Below, one piece after another: positions 21,811 through 38,335 of a DNA stretch of 53,483 nucleotides (position 1 is its first letter; each line of letters begins with the position of its first letter). Made by a program: the position numbers and the translations under genes. Location: assembly GCA_028697205.1 (NCBI GenBank), contig JAQVFO010000008.1, positions 1 through 53,483 on the forward strand. The letters are read 5' to 3'. This stretch comes from Candidatus Altimarinota bacterium. Its GTDB lineage: Bacteria > Patescibacteriota > Gracilibacteria > BD1-5 > UBA6164. The notes beneath the pieces were generated by a model. That model had not been told where the DNA came from, did not search any database, and was given only the letters and a program-made list of their open reading frames with translations.

Positions 21811-23961
21811 ATGGAAAAAATAAATTTTAAAATATCATGAATGTCATGTAGTAGTTGTGCAAGATTAAATGAAACTAGTTTATCTAAACAAGAATGAATA
21901 AAAAATGTTAAGGTAAATTATGCTACATCAAAAGCGACTATTGAGTTTGATGAAAATAAAACTTCATTAAAAGAGATAAAAAATATAATTGAGCAAAATG
22001 GATTTTTGGTAGAAAATGATAATGGTAATGTAGTTGAAGATCAAAAAAAAGAGTATAGAATTTTATTTCAAAGATTTATATTTTCACTTATTTTCTGAAT
22101 TCCTGTACTTTTTTCAATGTTTTTTAAATTTGATTTAGGAATAAATATTTTTTGAATTTGAATATTTGATATAATTTTAAGTATACTTTCATTTATAGTT
22201 ATATTTATATTTTGATTCCATTTCCATAAAAAAGCTTTCAAACTAATTCTAAAATTTAACTTCAATATGGATTCTCTAGTTTCACTATGAAGTTTGACAT
22301 CATTTTTTTATAGCTTATATGCATTAAGCCAAAATATGAATATGTATTTTGAAGCATGAGTTTCTATAATTATATTTTTAAATCTATGAAGACTTTTAGA
22401 ATCAAAAACAAAATGAAAAGCAAATAGCGCGATAAAAAAGCTTTGAGAATTAAAAATTAAATATGTTAATTTAGTTTTAGACAACAATGAAGTAAAAAAA
22501 GAAAGTATAAAAAATATAAAGATATGAGATATCTTATTAGTAAGAGCATGAGAAAGAATTCCACTTGATTCAGAGATAATTGAATGAGAAACACATATAG
22601 ATGAAAGTTCTTTAACTTGAGAATCAATCCCAGTTATAAAAAAGAAGTGAAATCAATTACTATCATCAGGAATTAATTTAGATAATCCCATAAAAATAAA
22701 AGTTTTAAAGCTTGAAAAAGATTCTTTTCTATCACATATTATTCAACTTGTTGAAGCTACACAACTTTCAAAAGCTCCAATTGAGAAATTAGCAGATAAA
22801 ATATCTTCTATATTTGTTCCTGCTATCATAATACTTGCAATTGCTACATTTATATGTTGGTTTATTTATTCTGGTAATTTAGAAAAAAGTATAATAAATG
22901 CAGTAAGTGTTTTAGTAATAGCATGTCCTTGTGCTCTTTGACTCGCAACTCCAACAGCTATAATGGTATGAACATGACTTTGAGCAAGTAATTGAATTTT
23001 AGTTAAAAATTGAGAAACTTTTGAAAAATCAAATAAAATAAATGCAATACTTTTTGATAAAACCTGAACTCTAACTGAATGAAAACCAAGTGTTTCAAGT
23101 ATAAAAATACTAAAAGAAATAAATCACATGAATGATATTATTTCTTCATTATCATACTTATCTAATCACCCTATATCAAAAGCCATTATTGAAAAGTATA
23201 AAAATAATTTAATAAAAATAAATGATTTTAAAGAAATAAAATGAAAATGACTTATATGAAAGGTTGATAATAAAATAGTTTTACTTTGAAACAAAAAATT
23301 AGTTGAAGATAATGGTATAAATATAGATAATACTACTGAAATAATTATAAATAGAATATCAAATGAATGAGAAACTCCTACTATATTTGCATATGATAAT
23401 ATTATTGTATGTATTATTTGAATTGTAGATAAGAAGAAAGAATGAGCAAAAGAGCTAATTAAAACCTTAAAAAATAATAATATAGATACCTATATAGTAA
23501 GTTGAGATAATAAAAATACAGTTAAGCAAATAGCAAACAAATTATGAATTGAAACTTATTTTGCTGAAGTATTACCAGATAAAAAATTAGATATAGTAAA
23601 ACAAATACAAGCAAAATGAAAAAATGTTGCATTTGTTTGAGATGGAATAAATGATTCCCCTGCACTTGCCTGATCTGATTTATGAATTGCTATGGGAAGC
23701 TGAAGTGATATAGCAATGGAAACATGAAATATAGTAATAATTGATTCAAACATAAACAAAGTTTATTCTGCTTTAGAATTATCAAAAAGAACTTTTAGTA
23801 TAATAAAACAGAACTTATTTTGGGCATTTATATATAACATAATATGAATATCTTTAGCTATGTTTTGATTTTTAAACCCCATATTTGCAAGTTTTGCTAT
23901 GGCAATGAGCTCAGTAAGTGTAGTAAGTAATAGTTTAAGAATAAAAAAATTTAAGATTTAA
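21811..23961 (+). CDS. copA: Copper-transporting P1B-type ATPase
   Basis: 716 residues. One N-terminal HMA domain (GMSCSSC, residues 9-15), then membrane helices, the actuator motif TGES (about residue 275), the CPC ion site in IACPCALGLATP (about residue 372), phosphorylation motif DKTGTLTEGKP (about residue 415), the HP motif in SNHPISKA, and GDGINDSPALAGSDLGIAMG. The CPC and the CopA-type layout point to Cu(I) efflux from the cytoplasm. Nearly every catalytic glycine (TGES, DKTGT, GDG) is TGA, so it cannot be made under the standard code. It is 10 bp ahead of the multicopper oxidase. Confidence 0.95.
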
Positions 23962-23971
23962 CTATAAAAAT

Positions 23972-25486
23972 ATGAAAAATATGATACATAAAACTTATTT
24001 ATTATTAATTTTTATAATATTAATCTCTATAACAATTATAACTTATGGTTGTTTTAATTATCTTTGAACAACAAATAACAATTATTACTGAATAATGTGA
24101 TGATATAATTTAGAAAATCAAAACACATTAGATTTTTCTAATTCAAAATTTACAAATAAACTATATATTCCTAAAATATTAACTCCTATTACAGAAAGTT
24201 GATGAATAGAAAAATATTCAATTAAAGTACAATCCTGAGAAACAGAATTTTTTAATTGAATAAAAACAAGAACTTTAGGTTATAATTGAAGTTTTCTTGG
24301 TCCAACTATAAGAGTAAAAGAGTGACAAAAAATATCATTTGATATAAAAAATAATTTAGATCAACCAACAACTGTTCATTGGCATTGAGTTCATACTCCT
24401 TCAGAATATGATTGAGGAGTTTTCAATCCAATTAAACCATGAGAAACATTTAAACCAAATTTTGAAATAAAACAAGTTGCTTGAACTTTTTGGTATCATC
24501 CACATTCTATGTGAAATACAGCAACTCAAGCTTATTCTTGATTAGCTTGATTATTTATAATAGATGATGATAAATCTGAAAAACTTGAAATCCCTAAAAA
24601 TTATTGAGTTGATGATATTCCTCTTGTCATACAAGATAAAAATTTTGACAATAATTGACAATTAGTTTATTCAAATAATATGCATTCTGTTATAAATTGA
24701 ATGTATGGGAATACAATTATGGTAAACTGAAGTTTGACCCCATATCAAGAAGTTACGAAATGAGTAATTAGATTTAGGCTTCTTAACTGATCCAATGCTA
24801 GAACTTATAATTTTAAACTAAGTAATAATCAAGAATTCTATGAAATTGCTACTGATTGATGATTTGTAGAAAAACCAGTAAAATTAAATTCTATAAGATT
24901 ATCCCCTTGAGAAAGAGCTGAAATATTAATTGATTTTAGTAATTATAAAATAGGTGATAATGTAGTTTTACAAAGTAATTTTGATGAAAATCTAAATATT
25001 ATTGAATTTAGAGTTACTAAAGAAGCTAATAAAAAATATATTATTCCTAAAAGCTTGGTAAGTATTGATTGGTTAGATCCTAATTCATCTATAAAAGAAA
25101 GAACTTTCAATTTGCAAACTATGGAAAGATGAATGATGTGAAATTTACTGACAATAAACTGAAAAAATATGTATATAAACAGAGTTGATGAGAAAATTAA
25201 ATTATGAAGTACAGAAATCTGGACAATAAAAAACATACCTGGATTTTGAATGAATGTATGACACTCATTTCATATTCATGATATGCAATTTCAAATTCTT
25301 TCAAGAAATTGAAATCCCCCAGATGATTCAGAAAAATGATGGAAAGATACAGTATTTTTAAATGTATGAGACAATGTAAAAATAATTATAAAATTTACTG
25401 ATTATACTTGAAAATATATGTACCATTGTCATATATTAGAACATGAAGATAATTGAATGATGTGAGTTTTTGAGATAATAAAGTAA
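23972..25486 (+). CDS. Multicopper oxidase, probable periplasmic Cu(I) oxidase
   Basis: 504 residues. An N-terminal hydrophobic segment (about 8-26) ending with TYGCFN may be a signal or lipoprotein-type anchor. All four copper-binding motifs are present: HWHGVHTP (about residue 130), FWYHPH (about 172), GHSFHIHD (about 428) and YHCHILEHEDNGMMG near the C-terminus. These give a type 1 site and a trinuclear cluster, as in CueO and laccases. In this operon it would oxidise Cu(I) to the less toxic Cu(II) outside the cytoplasm. Oxygen is needed, in keeping with the cytochrome bd genes nearby. Met-rich insertions of CueO are absent. Confidence 0.92.
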
Positions 25487-25622
25487 AGAAAGTACTTAAA
25501 TATCTAGCTTTAAAATAATTAATAATGAATAACAGTACTATAAAGCTATTATTCATCGCTTATCATCTCTAGTTAATTTCCTAATCCCCTCTCAAGCAGA
25601 AAGTATAGCTAAGCTACTAACT

Positions 25623-25669
25623 AAAAAAAGTTCCTACAAAAATCTAACGATTTTCACAAGAACTTTTTT
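25623..25669 (-). terminator. Hairpin beyond the broken tRNA-Val copy
   Basis: AAAAAAAGTTC (25623-25633) pairs with GAACTTTTTT (25660-25669). It resembles the terminator of the real tRNA-Val at 25805-25857, as though terminator and tRNA end had been duplicated together. The 25487-25622 stretch upstream holds only a weak hairpin (25525-25556) and no gene. Confidence 0.6.
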
Positions 25670-25790
25670 AAATGGTGGGTGATATAGGATTCGTTCCTCA
25701 AACGCCGGAGACGGCTACGGGCCGAAAGACCGGAGCAACGGTCTTTCTAAAATTATTTTATAATTTTACCCTTCTTTTCGAATCCTATAT
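25664..25790 (-). pseudogene. tRNA-Val 3'-end fragment joined to a GC-rich palindromic insert
   Basis: 25664-25693 repeats the 3' flank, CCA end and acceptor/T-arm of the intact tRNA-Val (25860-25936) almost base for base. Beyond that the tRNA sequence is replaced by a GC-rich block with a GAAAGACC/GGTCTTTC hairpin, and the segment ends with the inverted copy CGAATCCTATAT (25779-25790) of ATATAGGATTCG (25682-25693). No D arm or anticodon arm can be built, so it is not a working tRNA. Confidence 0.65.
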
Positions 25791-25804
25791 TTTTACAAAC
25801 AATT

Positions 25805-25857
25805 AAAAAAACTTTCTCATAAAATTTTTTTCAAAAATTTCAAAAGAAAGTTTTTTT
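25805..25857 (-). terminator. Terminator of tRNA-Val
   Basis: AAAAAAACTTTCT (25805-25817) pairs with AGAAAGTTTTTTT (25845-25857); it lies three bases beyond the CCA end. Confidence 0.8.
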
Positions 25858-25859
25858 AA

Positions 25860-25936
25860 TGGTGGGTGATATAGGATTCGAACCTATGACCCTCTGCTTG
25901 TAAGGCAGATGCTCTCGCCAACTGAGCTAATCACCC
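25860..25936 (-). tRNA. tRNA-Val (UAC)
   Basis: Full cloverleaf with GGGTGAT/ATCACCC acceptor, anticodon loop CTTACAA, T loop TTCGAAT and encoded CCA (25860-25862). Last tRNA of the minus-strand series after the rRNA operon. Confidence 0.95.
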
Positions 25937-25950
25937 AAAGAAATTTTAAA

Positions 25951-26026
25951 TGGTACCCGAAGCAGGGCTCGAACCTACGACCTTCGCCTTAGAAGGGCGC
26001 CGCTCTTCCAACTGAGCTATTCGGGC
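25951..26026 (-). tRNA. tRNA-Arg (UCU)
   Basis: Acceptor GCCCGAA with a G-U first pair, anticodon loop CTTCTAA, encoded CCA. It reads AGA, by far the commonest Arg codon in this window. Confidence 0.93.
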
Positions 26027-26054
26027 ATATAAGATTTAATAAACATTTTATTGT

Positions 26055-26120
26055 AAGGTCTACGACCATCCCTTAAAGCTCGTCGCTCTTTCACAACTAT
26101 AGCTATTTGGGGATATAAGA
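26055..26120 (-). pseudogene. Decayed copy of tRNA-Arg
   Basis: Aligns over its length with 25977-26036 (shared TACGACC, CGCTCTT, AACT-AGCTATT and ATATAAG), but the anticodon arm and acceptor no longer pair and the CCA end is lost. Confidence 0.6.
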
Positions 26121-26122
26121 TA

Positions 26123-26180
26123 AAAGCTGAAAGGCTAAAGCAAAAAGTTCTCCACCTTCTTTCTTTAAGCTTTCAGCTTT
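26123..26180 (-). terminator. Hairpin downstream of 5S rRNA
   Basis: AAAGCTGAAAG (26123-26133) pairs with CTTTCAGCTTT (26170-26180); it may end or process the rRNA transcript. Confidence 0.5.
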
Positions 26181-26210
26181 ATTGTTTTATATATTTTAAC
26201 TTAATATCAT

Positions 26211-26332
<122 letters not shown>

Positions 26333-26430
26333 TGACATCAAGTTTAAAGAACATACTTATTGTCTTATCAAATCTGAACATTCATAGTTAGTCAAAGAAA
26401 ATTTATATAAATAAATAATCGTAAAGATGG

Positions 26431-29368
<2,938 letters not shown>

Positions 29369-29500
29369 ACCACCTAAAACTATTAGTTATTTGTCTAAAT
29401 TTTAACTCTTTGACTAACTATGATTATTCAGATTTTAAAGAACAAAATAAGTAAAATATTAGAAGAAAGTATTTAATCTACGATCTTTTTGGAAAAAAAT

Positions 29501-30971
<1,471 letters not shown>

Positions 30972-31092
30972 TTAATTTTTTATTGTATTGTTTATTATAG
31001 TTTTCCTAGATCGGTTTTTAGATTAAAACTTTCATCTAATATATTACCTATTTTATTTTAAAGAACACTCTTGTTTTTTTAAATGCCGGGTT

Positions 31093-31120
31093 ATTCTATT
31101 AAATTAATATCTTTTGTCAA
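31093..31120 (-). promoter_or_regulatory. rRNA promoter P2
   Basis: Minus strand: TTGACA (31120-31115), 16-bp spacer, TAGAAT (31098-31093), about 120 bp ahead of 16S. The gene-free stretch 30972-31365 holds this and P1 and is otherwise plain AT-rich DNA. Confidence 0.75.
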
Positions 31121-31182
31121 AACTTTTTTTAACTTTTTTATTTTGCATTAGATTTAAGACTAAAATACCCTAAAGTTGTATA

Positions 31183-31210
31183 TTTATAATATAAAAAATA
31201 TTTTTGTCAA
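31183..31210 (-). promoter_or_regulatory. rRNA promoter P1
   Basis: Minus strand: TTGACA (31210-31205), 16-bp spacer, TATAAA (31188-31183). Both rRNA promoters share a GTTTTGACAAAA context, suggesting tandem promoters that came from a duplication. Confidence 0.75.
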
Positions 31211-31365
31211 AACTTTTTTATATTATTTTATTTAACAGTTATTATTACTATTTTTACTATATATATAATTTTATAATAAAACTTTTAAATATTTTATAAA
31301 CTATTCTAATTACTTTATTTTATGATTTATTATTAATCATATTTAGTAATTATTTGTTTATGTAG

Positions 31366-31441
31366 TGGTGGGTCTGGTTGGGATTGAACCAACGACCAAT
31401 CGGTTATGAGCCGACTGCTCTAACCACTGAGCTACAGACCC
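31366..31441 (-). tRNA. tRNA with CAT anticodon (elongator Met or Ile2)
   Basis: Acceptor GGGTCTG/CAGACCC, anticodon loop CTCATAA, V loop TGGTC, encoded CCA. It has a paired first acceptor base pair, so it is not the initiator. Met versus lysidine-modified Ile2 cannot be settled by eye. Confidence 0.9.
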
Positions 31442-31455
31442 TAAAAATTTTATAG

Positions 31456-31545
31456 TGGCGGAAGGGAGGAGATTCGAACTCCTGGAACCAAAAGAGGTTC
31501 ACTCCCTTAGCAGGGGAGCCCCTTAAGCCACTCAGGCACCCTTCC
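31456..31545 (-). tRNA. tRNA-Ser (GCU)
   Basis: Class II tRNA with long variable arm, anticodon loop CTGCTAA, discriminator G and encoded CCA. Confidence 0.93.
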
Positions 31546-31704
31546 ATAAATTTGTAAAGAAACTTTTCTAGAAAAAAAGTAAAAAGCATAAAGGCAAAAG
31601 AAAATATAAAACATTTATTTTTTTATTCTAAACAAAGTTTTACAGATTTTTCTTGTAACTTTTTGCTTTTTACTTTAATGTAGAAAAATCTTTGATTTTT
31701 CAAA

Positions 31705-31792
31705 TGGCGGAGAGACAGGGATTCGAACCCTGGGTGACTTGCGCCACGACGGTTTTCAAGACCGTTCCGTTCAACCGCTCTGGCATCTCTCC
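31705..31792 (-). tRNA. tRNA-Ser (UGA)
   Basis: Class II tRNA, anticodon loop CTTGAAA (reads UCA), discriminator G, encoded CCA. The 160-bp gap to the other tRNA-Ser has an inverted repeat (AAGTAAAAAGC / GCTTTTTACTT). Confidence 0.93.
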
Positions 31793-31845
31793 AAAAACAA
31801 GTAGTATGTAAAAGAACTTTATTGTTTACTTTTTTTATACAAAAA

Positions 31846-31920
31846 TGGCTCCCCCGACTGGATTCGAACCAGTGACCAAACGGTTAACAGCCGTCTACTC
31901 TACCGCTGAGCTACGGAGGA
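31846..31920 (-). tRNA. tRNA-Asn (GUU)
   Basis: Acceptor TCCTCCG/CGGGGGA, anticodon loop CTGTTAA, discriminator G, encoded CCA. First tRNA of the minus-strand series that leads into the rRNA operon. Confidence 0.94.
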
Positions 31921-32152
31921 ATATCTATACATATTATCTACCTTTTTTATTAGGCGAGAAGGATTTTATAATTATTTTCTTTAAAGTCAAATATTTTTTG
32001 TTAAAATTTATTATTTATTATTTATCATTTTAAAATAAAAATAATTTAAACATTATTTATCATACTAAAATAGTGAAATATTTGTGTTTATTTAAAAAGA
32101 ATAATATAATTTTATTGTAATATTAAATTTTTAATTTTTAATTGATTATTTT

Positions 32153-34291
32153 ATGATAAGAGTACGTATAATTTCAATTTCGGCATTAATTCTTATACTA
32201 TTATCTGTATCTATATTATTATTTACATATAAAAATAAAGATTTATGAAATGAAGTTATTTCATCATCATTTAGTAGCAATCCATGAAGTGATAAATGAA
32301 ATATAAATTGAGTAAATATAGCTAATCCAGCTCCAACTACATCTACAAGTACTGGTACTGTTGTTACTAGTCCAACTCCAACTACATCTTGAAGTACTAA
32401 TGTAGTTGTTACCAATCCAACTCCAACTACATCTTGAAGTACTAATGTAGTTGTTACCAATCCAACTCCAACTACATCTTGAAGTACTAATGTAGTTGTT
32501 ACCAATCCAACTCCAACTACATCTACAAGTACTGGTATTGTTGTTACTAGTCCAACTCCAACTACATCTACAAGTACTGGTATTGTTGTTACTAGTCCAA
32601 CTCCAACTACATCTACAAGTACTGGTACTGTTGTTACTGATCCAACTCCAACTACATCTACAAGTACTGGTACTATTGTTACTGATCCAACTCCAACTAC
32701 ATCTACAAGTACTGGTGCTGTTGTTACCGATCCAACTCCAACTACATCTACAAGTACTGGTACTGTTGTTACTGATCCAACTCCAACTACATCTACTATA
32801 ATATATGATAACCGTATATGACTATGATCAGATACTAACTGAATTCCAATCCTTGAAAAACACCAAAATGCTCAATATATTTACTGGAATCCTAATAATC
32901 CAAATGCTAGTGATAGTAATTCTGGAACAGATCCAAATTACCCAAAACTTACCCTTGCATCCGCTTGGTCTGCTCTAAGAGATGGTTATGGTGATTGGCT
33001 ACTTTTAGCTGAATGAGCAACTTCCTCTGAATGATTTTGAGTATTAGCTCTTAGAAGTTGACTTAATACTCAGTATCCTATTGTAGTAACAACATATAAT
33101 TCAGCTGCTCCAACAGATGTATCAAAAATGAGAAAATGACTTGCTACAATTGGAACAAATGCTACTGTATCAATATTACAAACAAATAAATGACAAGCTA
33201 CAAGAAATGTCGTTTTTGAAAACATTAACTTTGATAATTCGAGTTTTGCTCCAAGAAGTGTATTTTTATTGGAATATGGACTTTGAGACATAGAGATGAA
33301 CTGGTTATTTCATAATGTTAGATTTTTACATACTCAAGTTTATATACAATGAACTTGACCATGAGACAATGATTATACTACTAACTATGTCTTCCGTCAT
33401 TGTACCTTTGCCTATTCTTGGACATCATTAGGATCACATTCTCAAGGTATTTATATAAGTAAATCTAAAAACATTACTATTGAAGATTCAATATTTTATC
33501 ACAATTGATGGCAAGTTTCACGTGATGAAACATATTGAGCTGATACATATAAACATAATATTTATATACAAACTAATGCATATAATACAATGTTTAGAAG
33601 AAATATAAGTGGACATGCCTCAAGTCATGGAATACAAATGAATTGATGAGGAACTATTATTGATAGTGTATTTGCAAGCAATCCAATTAATATACTTCTA
33701 GGTGGAGGAACAAATTATATGACAGTTAATCCAAATTGAATAAATGGATCTATAATAAATAATGTTATAGTTTGAAGTTCTGATATAAATTCAAGTTTAC
33801 CTAGTGGATTTTGAATAGATTTTAGTAATACAAGTTTAGGAACTATATGAAGTGGAAATATCATATCAAATATTGTACCAAGTAGTTGACCAACTATGTC
33901 AACATCAAGCAATAGAACATCATTTTCACTATCACCATCACCGTGAGATATTAATACTTACCCTATTAATGTAAAATGGGATCATAATATTGAATGGAAT
34001 TGGGTTCCAACAATTAATGGAGTAAATACATCATTAGATAATCAAATTTCAAGCAATTCTAATTATAAGATAAATCGTAACTATAATATTATTCATTATT
34101 CAAAAGATTTTTGAACTAATAAACAATCTCCTAGCACTCCATTTCTAGATCCTAATCGTGATCTTGGTACTTATGCTACTTCTCATGGATATAAAAATGA
34201 AGATTCTTTATGGCAAGCTATGATTAGTGACCCTACTAAACCTTGGGCTAAATTAATAAGTGATTATATAAGAGCTTGATACTGAAGATAA
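32153..34291 (+). CDS. Secreted parallel beta-helix protein with a Pro/Thr-rich repeat stalk
   Basis: 712 residues. An N-terminal membrane segment (about 6-24, ISISALILILLSVSILLF) acts as signal or anchor. Residues 59-215 are ten 15-residue repeats of the type PTPTTSTSTGTVVTD, a mucin-like stalk. The rest (about 235-650) resembles right-handed parallel beta-helix enzymes: a YIYWNPNNPNASDSNSGTD-type entry loop common in surface pectate-lyase-like proteins, then recurring strands such as NITIEDSIF and NIIVEN-type turns with HG and N ladders. Catalytic residues cannot be named. Probable role: cell-surface polysaccharide binding or cleavage. No TGA-free part; glycine is mostly TGA. A convergent terminator follows. 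Confidence 0.8.
32327..32797 (+). repeat. 45-bp coding minisatellite
   Basis: Ten in-frame tandem copies plus a 21-bp partial copy. Three central copies have SGSTNVVVTN instead of STSTG-VVT(S/D), so two sub-types are arranged in blocks. Long identity between neighbours implies recent slippage or recombination and length variation. Confidence 0.92.
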
Positions 34292-34316
34292 TTATTATTT
34301 TAATTTTTAATTAATT

Positions 34317-34346
34317 AAAAGCTACACTATTTCTAGTGTAGCTTTT
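34317..34346. terminator. Terminator between the beta-helix gene and gyrB
   Basis: AAAAGCTACACTA / TAGTGTAGCTTTT arms with a TTTC loop; it serves both converging genes. Confidence 0.88.
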
Positions 34347-34368
34347 AAAATTTATTGTATTTTATTAT

Positions 34369-36279
<1,911 letters not shown>

Positions 36280-36349
36280 AGGTTGTATCAAAATTAATTG
36301 TAATTTGCCAAATTTTAAAGATTTTTTTGAAAAAAGCAATTTTTTAAGA

Positions 36350-36386
36350 AAATAAAGCACTAAGTGTTTTGTTTAGTGCTTTATTT
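36350..36386 (-). terminator. Terminator after the HIT gene
   Basis: AAAATAAAGCACTA / TTAGTGCTTTATTTT arms; it abuts the HIT stop codon. Confidence 0.82.
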
Positions 36387-36817
36387 TATATTCTTAAATC
36401 TTCTTTAATTGGAAATCCTTGACTTTCTAACATCTTTCTCAAATACTTTCACTGAAGTTTTCATGGAATATAATGAATATGTAGATGTTCTACACTTCTA
36501 TTTGCCATAGTTTCTCTTATACAAGAAAAATAATTTTCTCAATTAAAAAATTTTTTCACAAAATTTCAAACTTCTATTAATTCAAGTATTTCTTCATCAC
36601 TAAGTTCTGTGAAATAAATCTTGTGAGAATAAGGAACTGCCATTATATGCTTTTCATTTCAAGAATATGGAGAAAGATTATGAATAATATACCAAACCTT
36701 TCATCTCCAAATAGTATGTCATTTTTGACTTTCTGCATTACAAAAAGGACAGTCATCTTTTCAGAAAACTATCTTTCATTTTTGTTTATGGTACTCATCT
36801 CTAGTTAGTAATTTCAT
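36386..36817 (-). CDS. HIT-family nucleotide hydrolase/transferase
   Basis: 143 residues. A KDDCPFCNAE Cys pair at the N-terminus resembles the zinc site of Hint-like proteins, and the triad motif HLHIHYIPG (about residues 113-121) carries the catalytic His. NEKHIMAVPYSHKIYFTELSDEE is the typical middle block. Likely substrate is a dinucleoside polyphosphate or adenylated compound; this cannot be fixed from sequence. It lies between gyrB and prfA, each on the same strand. Confidence 0.88.
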
Positions 36818-36861
36818 TGTTATTTATTTAAAATTAACATTTCAAATTTATAATTTCAAAA

Positions 36862-37938
36862 CTACTCTCCTCTACTTGCTTTTTCAAGTTGTTGAGTTTG
36901 ATCTGCAATAGCAAGTGCATCAATAATTGGTCAAAGTTTTCAACTCATTATTATAGGAATTCATGAAAAATTTTGTCATATTCTATGATCTGTAACTCTA
37001 TCTTGTGGATAATTATATGTTCTTATCTTTTCACTCCTATCTCAGCTACCAACTTGTGCAAGACGAGTATCTCATATTTCTTTTGATCTTTTTTCTTCAG
37101 CAAATGCATAAAGTTTAGATCTCAAAATCTGAAAAGCTTTTTCTCTATTTTGATGTTGACTTCTACCATCCTGACAAAATACAGCAACTCAAGTAGGAAT
37201 ATGTTTTAAATGAACAGCACTATCTGTCTTATTTACATGTTGTCATCAAGCTCCTGATGCTCTACAAAAACTCATTTCTATTTCTTCTGGTTTAATTTCT
37301 ATATCTACTTCATCTACTTCTGGAAGTACTGCAACAGTTATCGCTGAAGTATGTACTCTTCATTTATTTTCAGTTATTGGAATTCTTTGAACTCTATGAG
37401 TTCAAGCTTCATATTTAAACTTTGAATATGCTCATTCTCATTTTATTTCAAAAATTATTTCCTTTATTCCTCCTCATTCAGCCTCACTTTGTTCATCTAT
37501 TTCAATTTTATATCCTAATTCTTCTGCGAAATTTATATAAGCACGAGATAATTCACCAGCAAATAATGCAGCCTCATCTCAACCTGTTCATGCCCTAACT
37601 TCAACTATTATATTTTTCTCATCATTTGGATCTTTTGGAAGAAGTGCAAATTTCATTTTTTCCTCAAGTTCCTCTATTTTTTCTTCTGATTCTTCTTTCT
37701 GCATTAATGCTAATTCTATCATCTCTTGGTCTTTTGATGTATTTATTATTTCAACTGCTTCATTTAATGCATTATTAATAACCTTGTATTCTTTATACAA
37801 AGTAACTGCTTCTTCAATTTGTTTCTTTTTTGAAGCAACTTCTCTTGCTTTTTTTCTATCTTTCAGCACTTCTGGATTTGACATTTCTTCTGAAAGTTTT
37901 TCGTGTTCTACTACTAAATTATCTAAGTTAAATTTCAT
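36862..37938 (-). CDS. prfA: Peptide chain release factor 1
   Basis: 358 residues. RF1 stops translation at UAA and UAG. Class signs: [19 protein letters not shown] with a PxT-type tripeptide (PIT), [14 protein letters not shown] holding the catalytic GGQ (about residue 231), and [23 protein letters not shown] near the C-terminus, which is the RF1 rather than RF2 form. The GGQ is encoded TGA-TGA-CAA, so the factor cannot be made unless UGA is read as Gly. In code-25 lineages RF2, which would cut at UGA, is expected to be missing. Starts at 37938, 72 bp before the small transporter in gene order. Confidence 0.95.
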
Positions 37939-38010
37939 ATGTTTTTTATTTTTTAATTGTATTAATTTCTACAAATTATAAGAAAAAATATTAAAATAGC
38001 AATATTTAGA

Positions 38011-38331
38011 TTATTCCCACTCTAATAAAATTACCCCAAAAACACTTAATATAATTCCTATAGCTTGAAGTAATGTGAATTTTTCTTTAAAATAAAAATA
38101 ACTAACAATAACTAATATAACTGTATTTGCAGTTACTAATATAGTTGATGCTATTGCAAGATTACTTTCTTTCAAAGTTAATGCGAAAAAGTTAATTCAT
38201 ACTAAATAAAGAATCATGGAAAAAGCATACATAAAAATAGTGTTATCTAACGCCCATTTTTTCAAAAATATATCTCATAATGTCAAAAATCATCATCATA
38301 AAATTAATAATAATAGTAATTTATATTTCAT
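38011..38331 (-). CDS. Small four-helix transporter of the DMT/SMR type
   Basis: 106 residues with four hydrophobic segments (about 2-17, 33-52, 58-76, 85-102). The N-terminal GGGFLTLGDIFLKKWAL has an acidic residue in helix 1 and a lysine pair like EamA/SMR proteins, and the last helix ends GVILLEWE. The substrate is unknown. It starts four bases after obg ends, so the two are probably co-translated. Confidence 0.75.
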
Positions 38332-38335
38332 ATTT

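Noticed and set aside
25664-25790. Possible tmRNA, because of a GGTGGGTGATATAGGATTCG start
   Set aside because: That string is the reverse of the tRNA-Val 3' end; no tag frame or pairing 3' tRNA half follows.
32146-32801. Long repetitive open frames on both strands over the minisatellite, and a possible CRISPR array
   Set aside because: The 45-bp units are contiguous without spacers and stay in frame with the secreted beta-helix gene; the other frames are periodic shadows.
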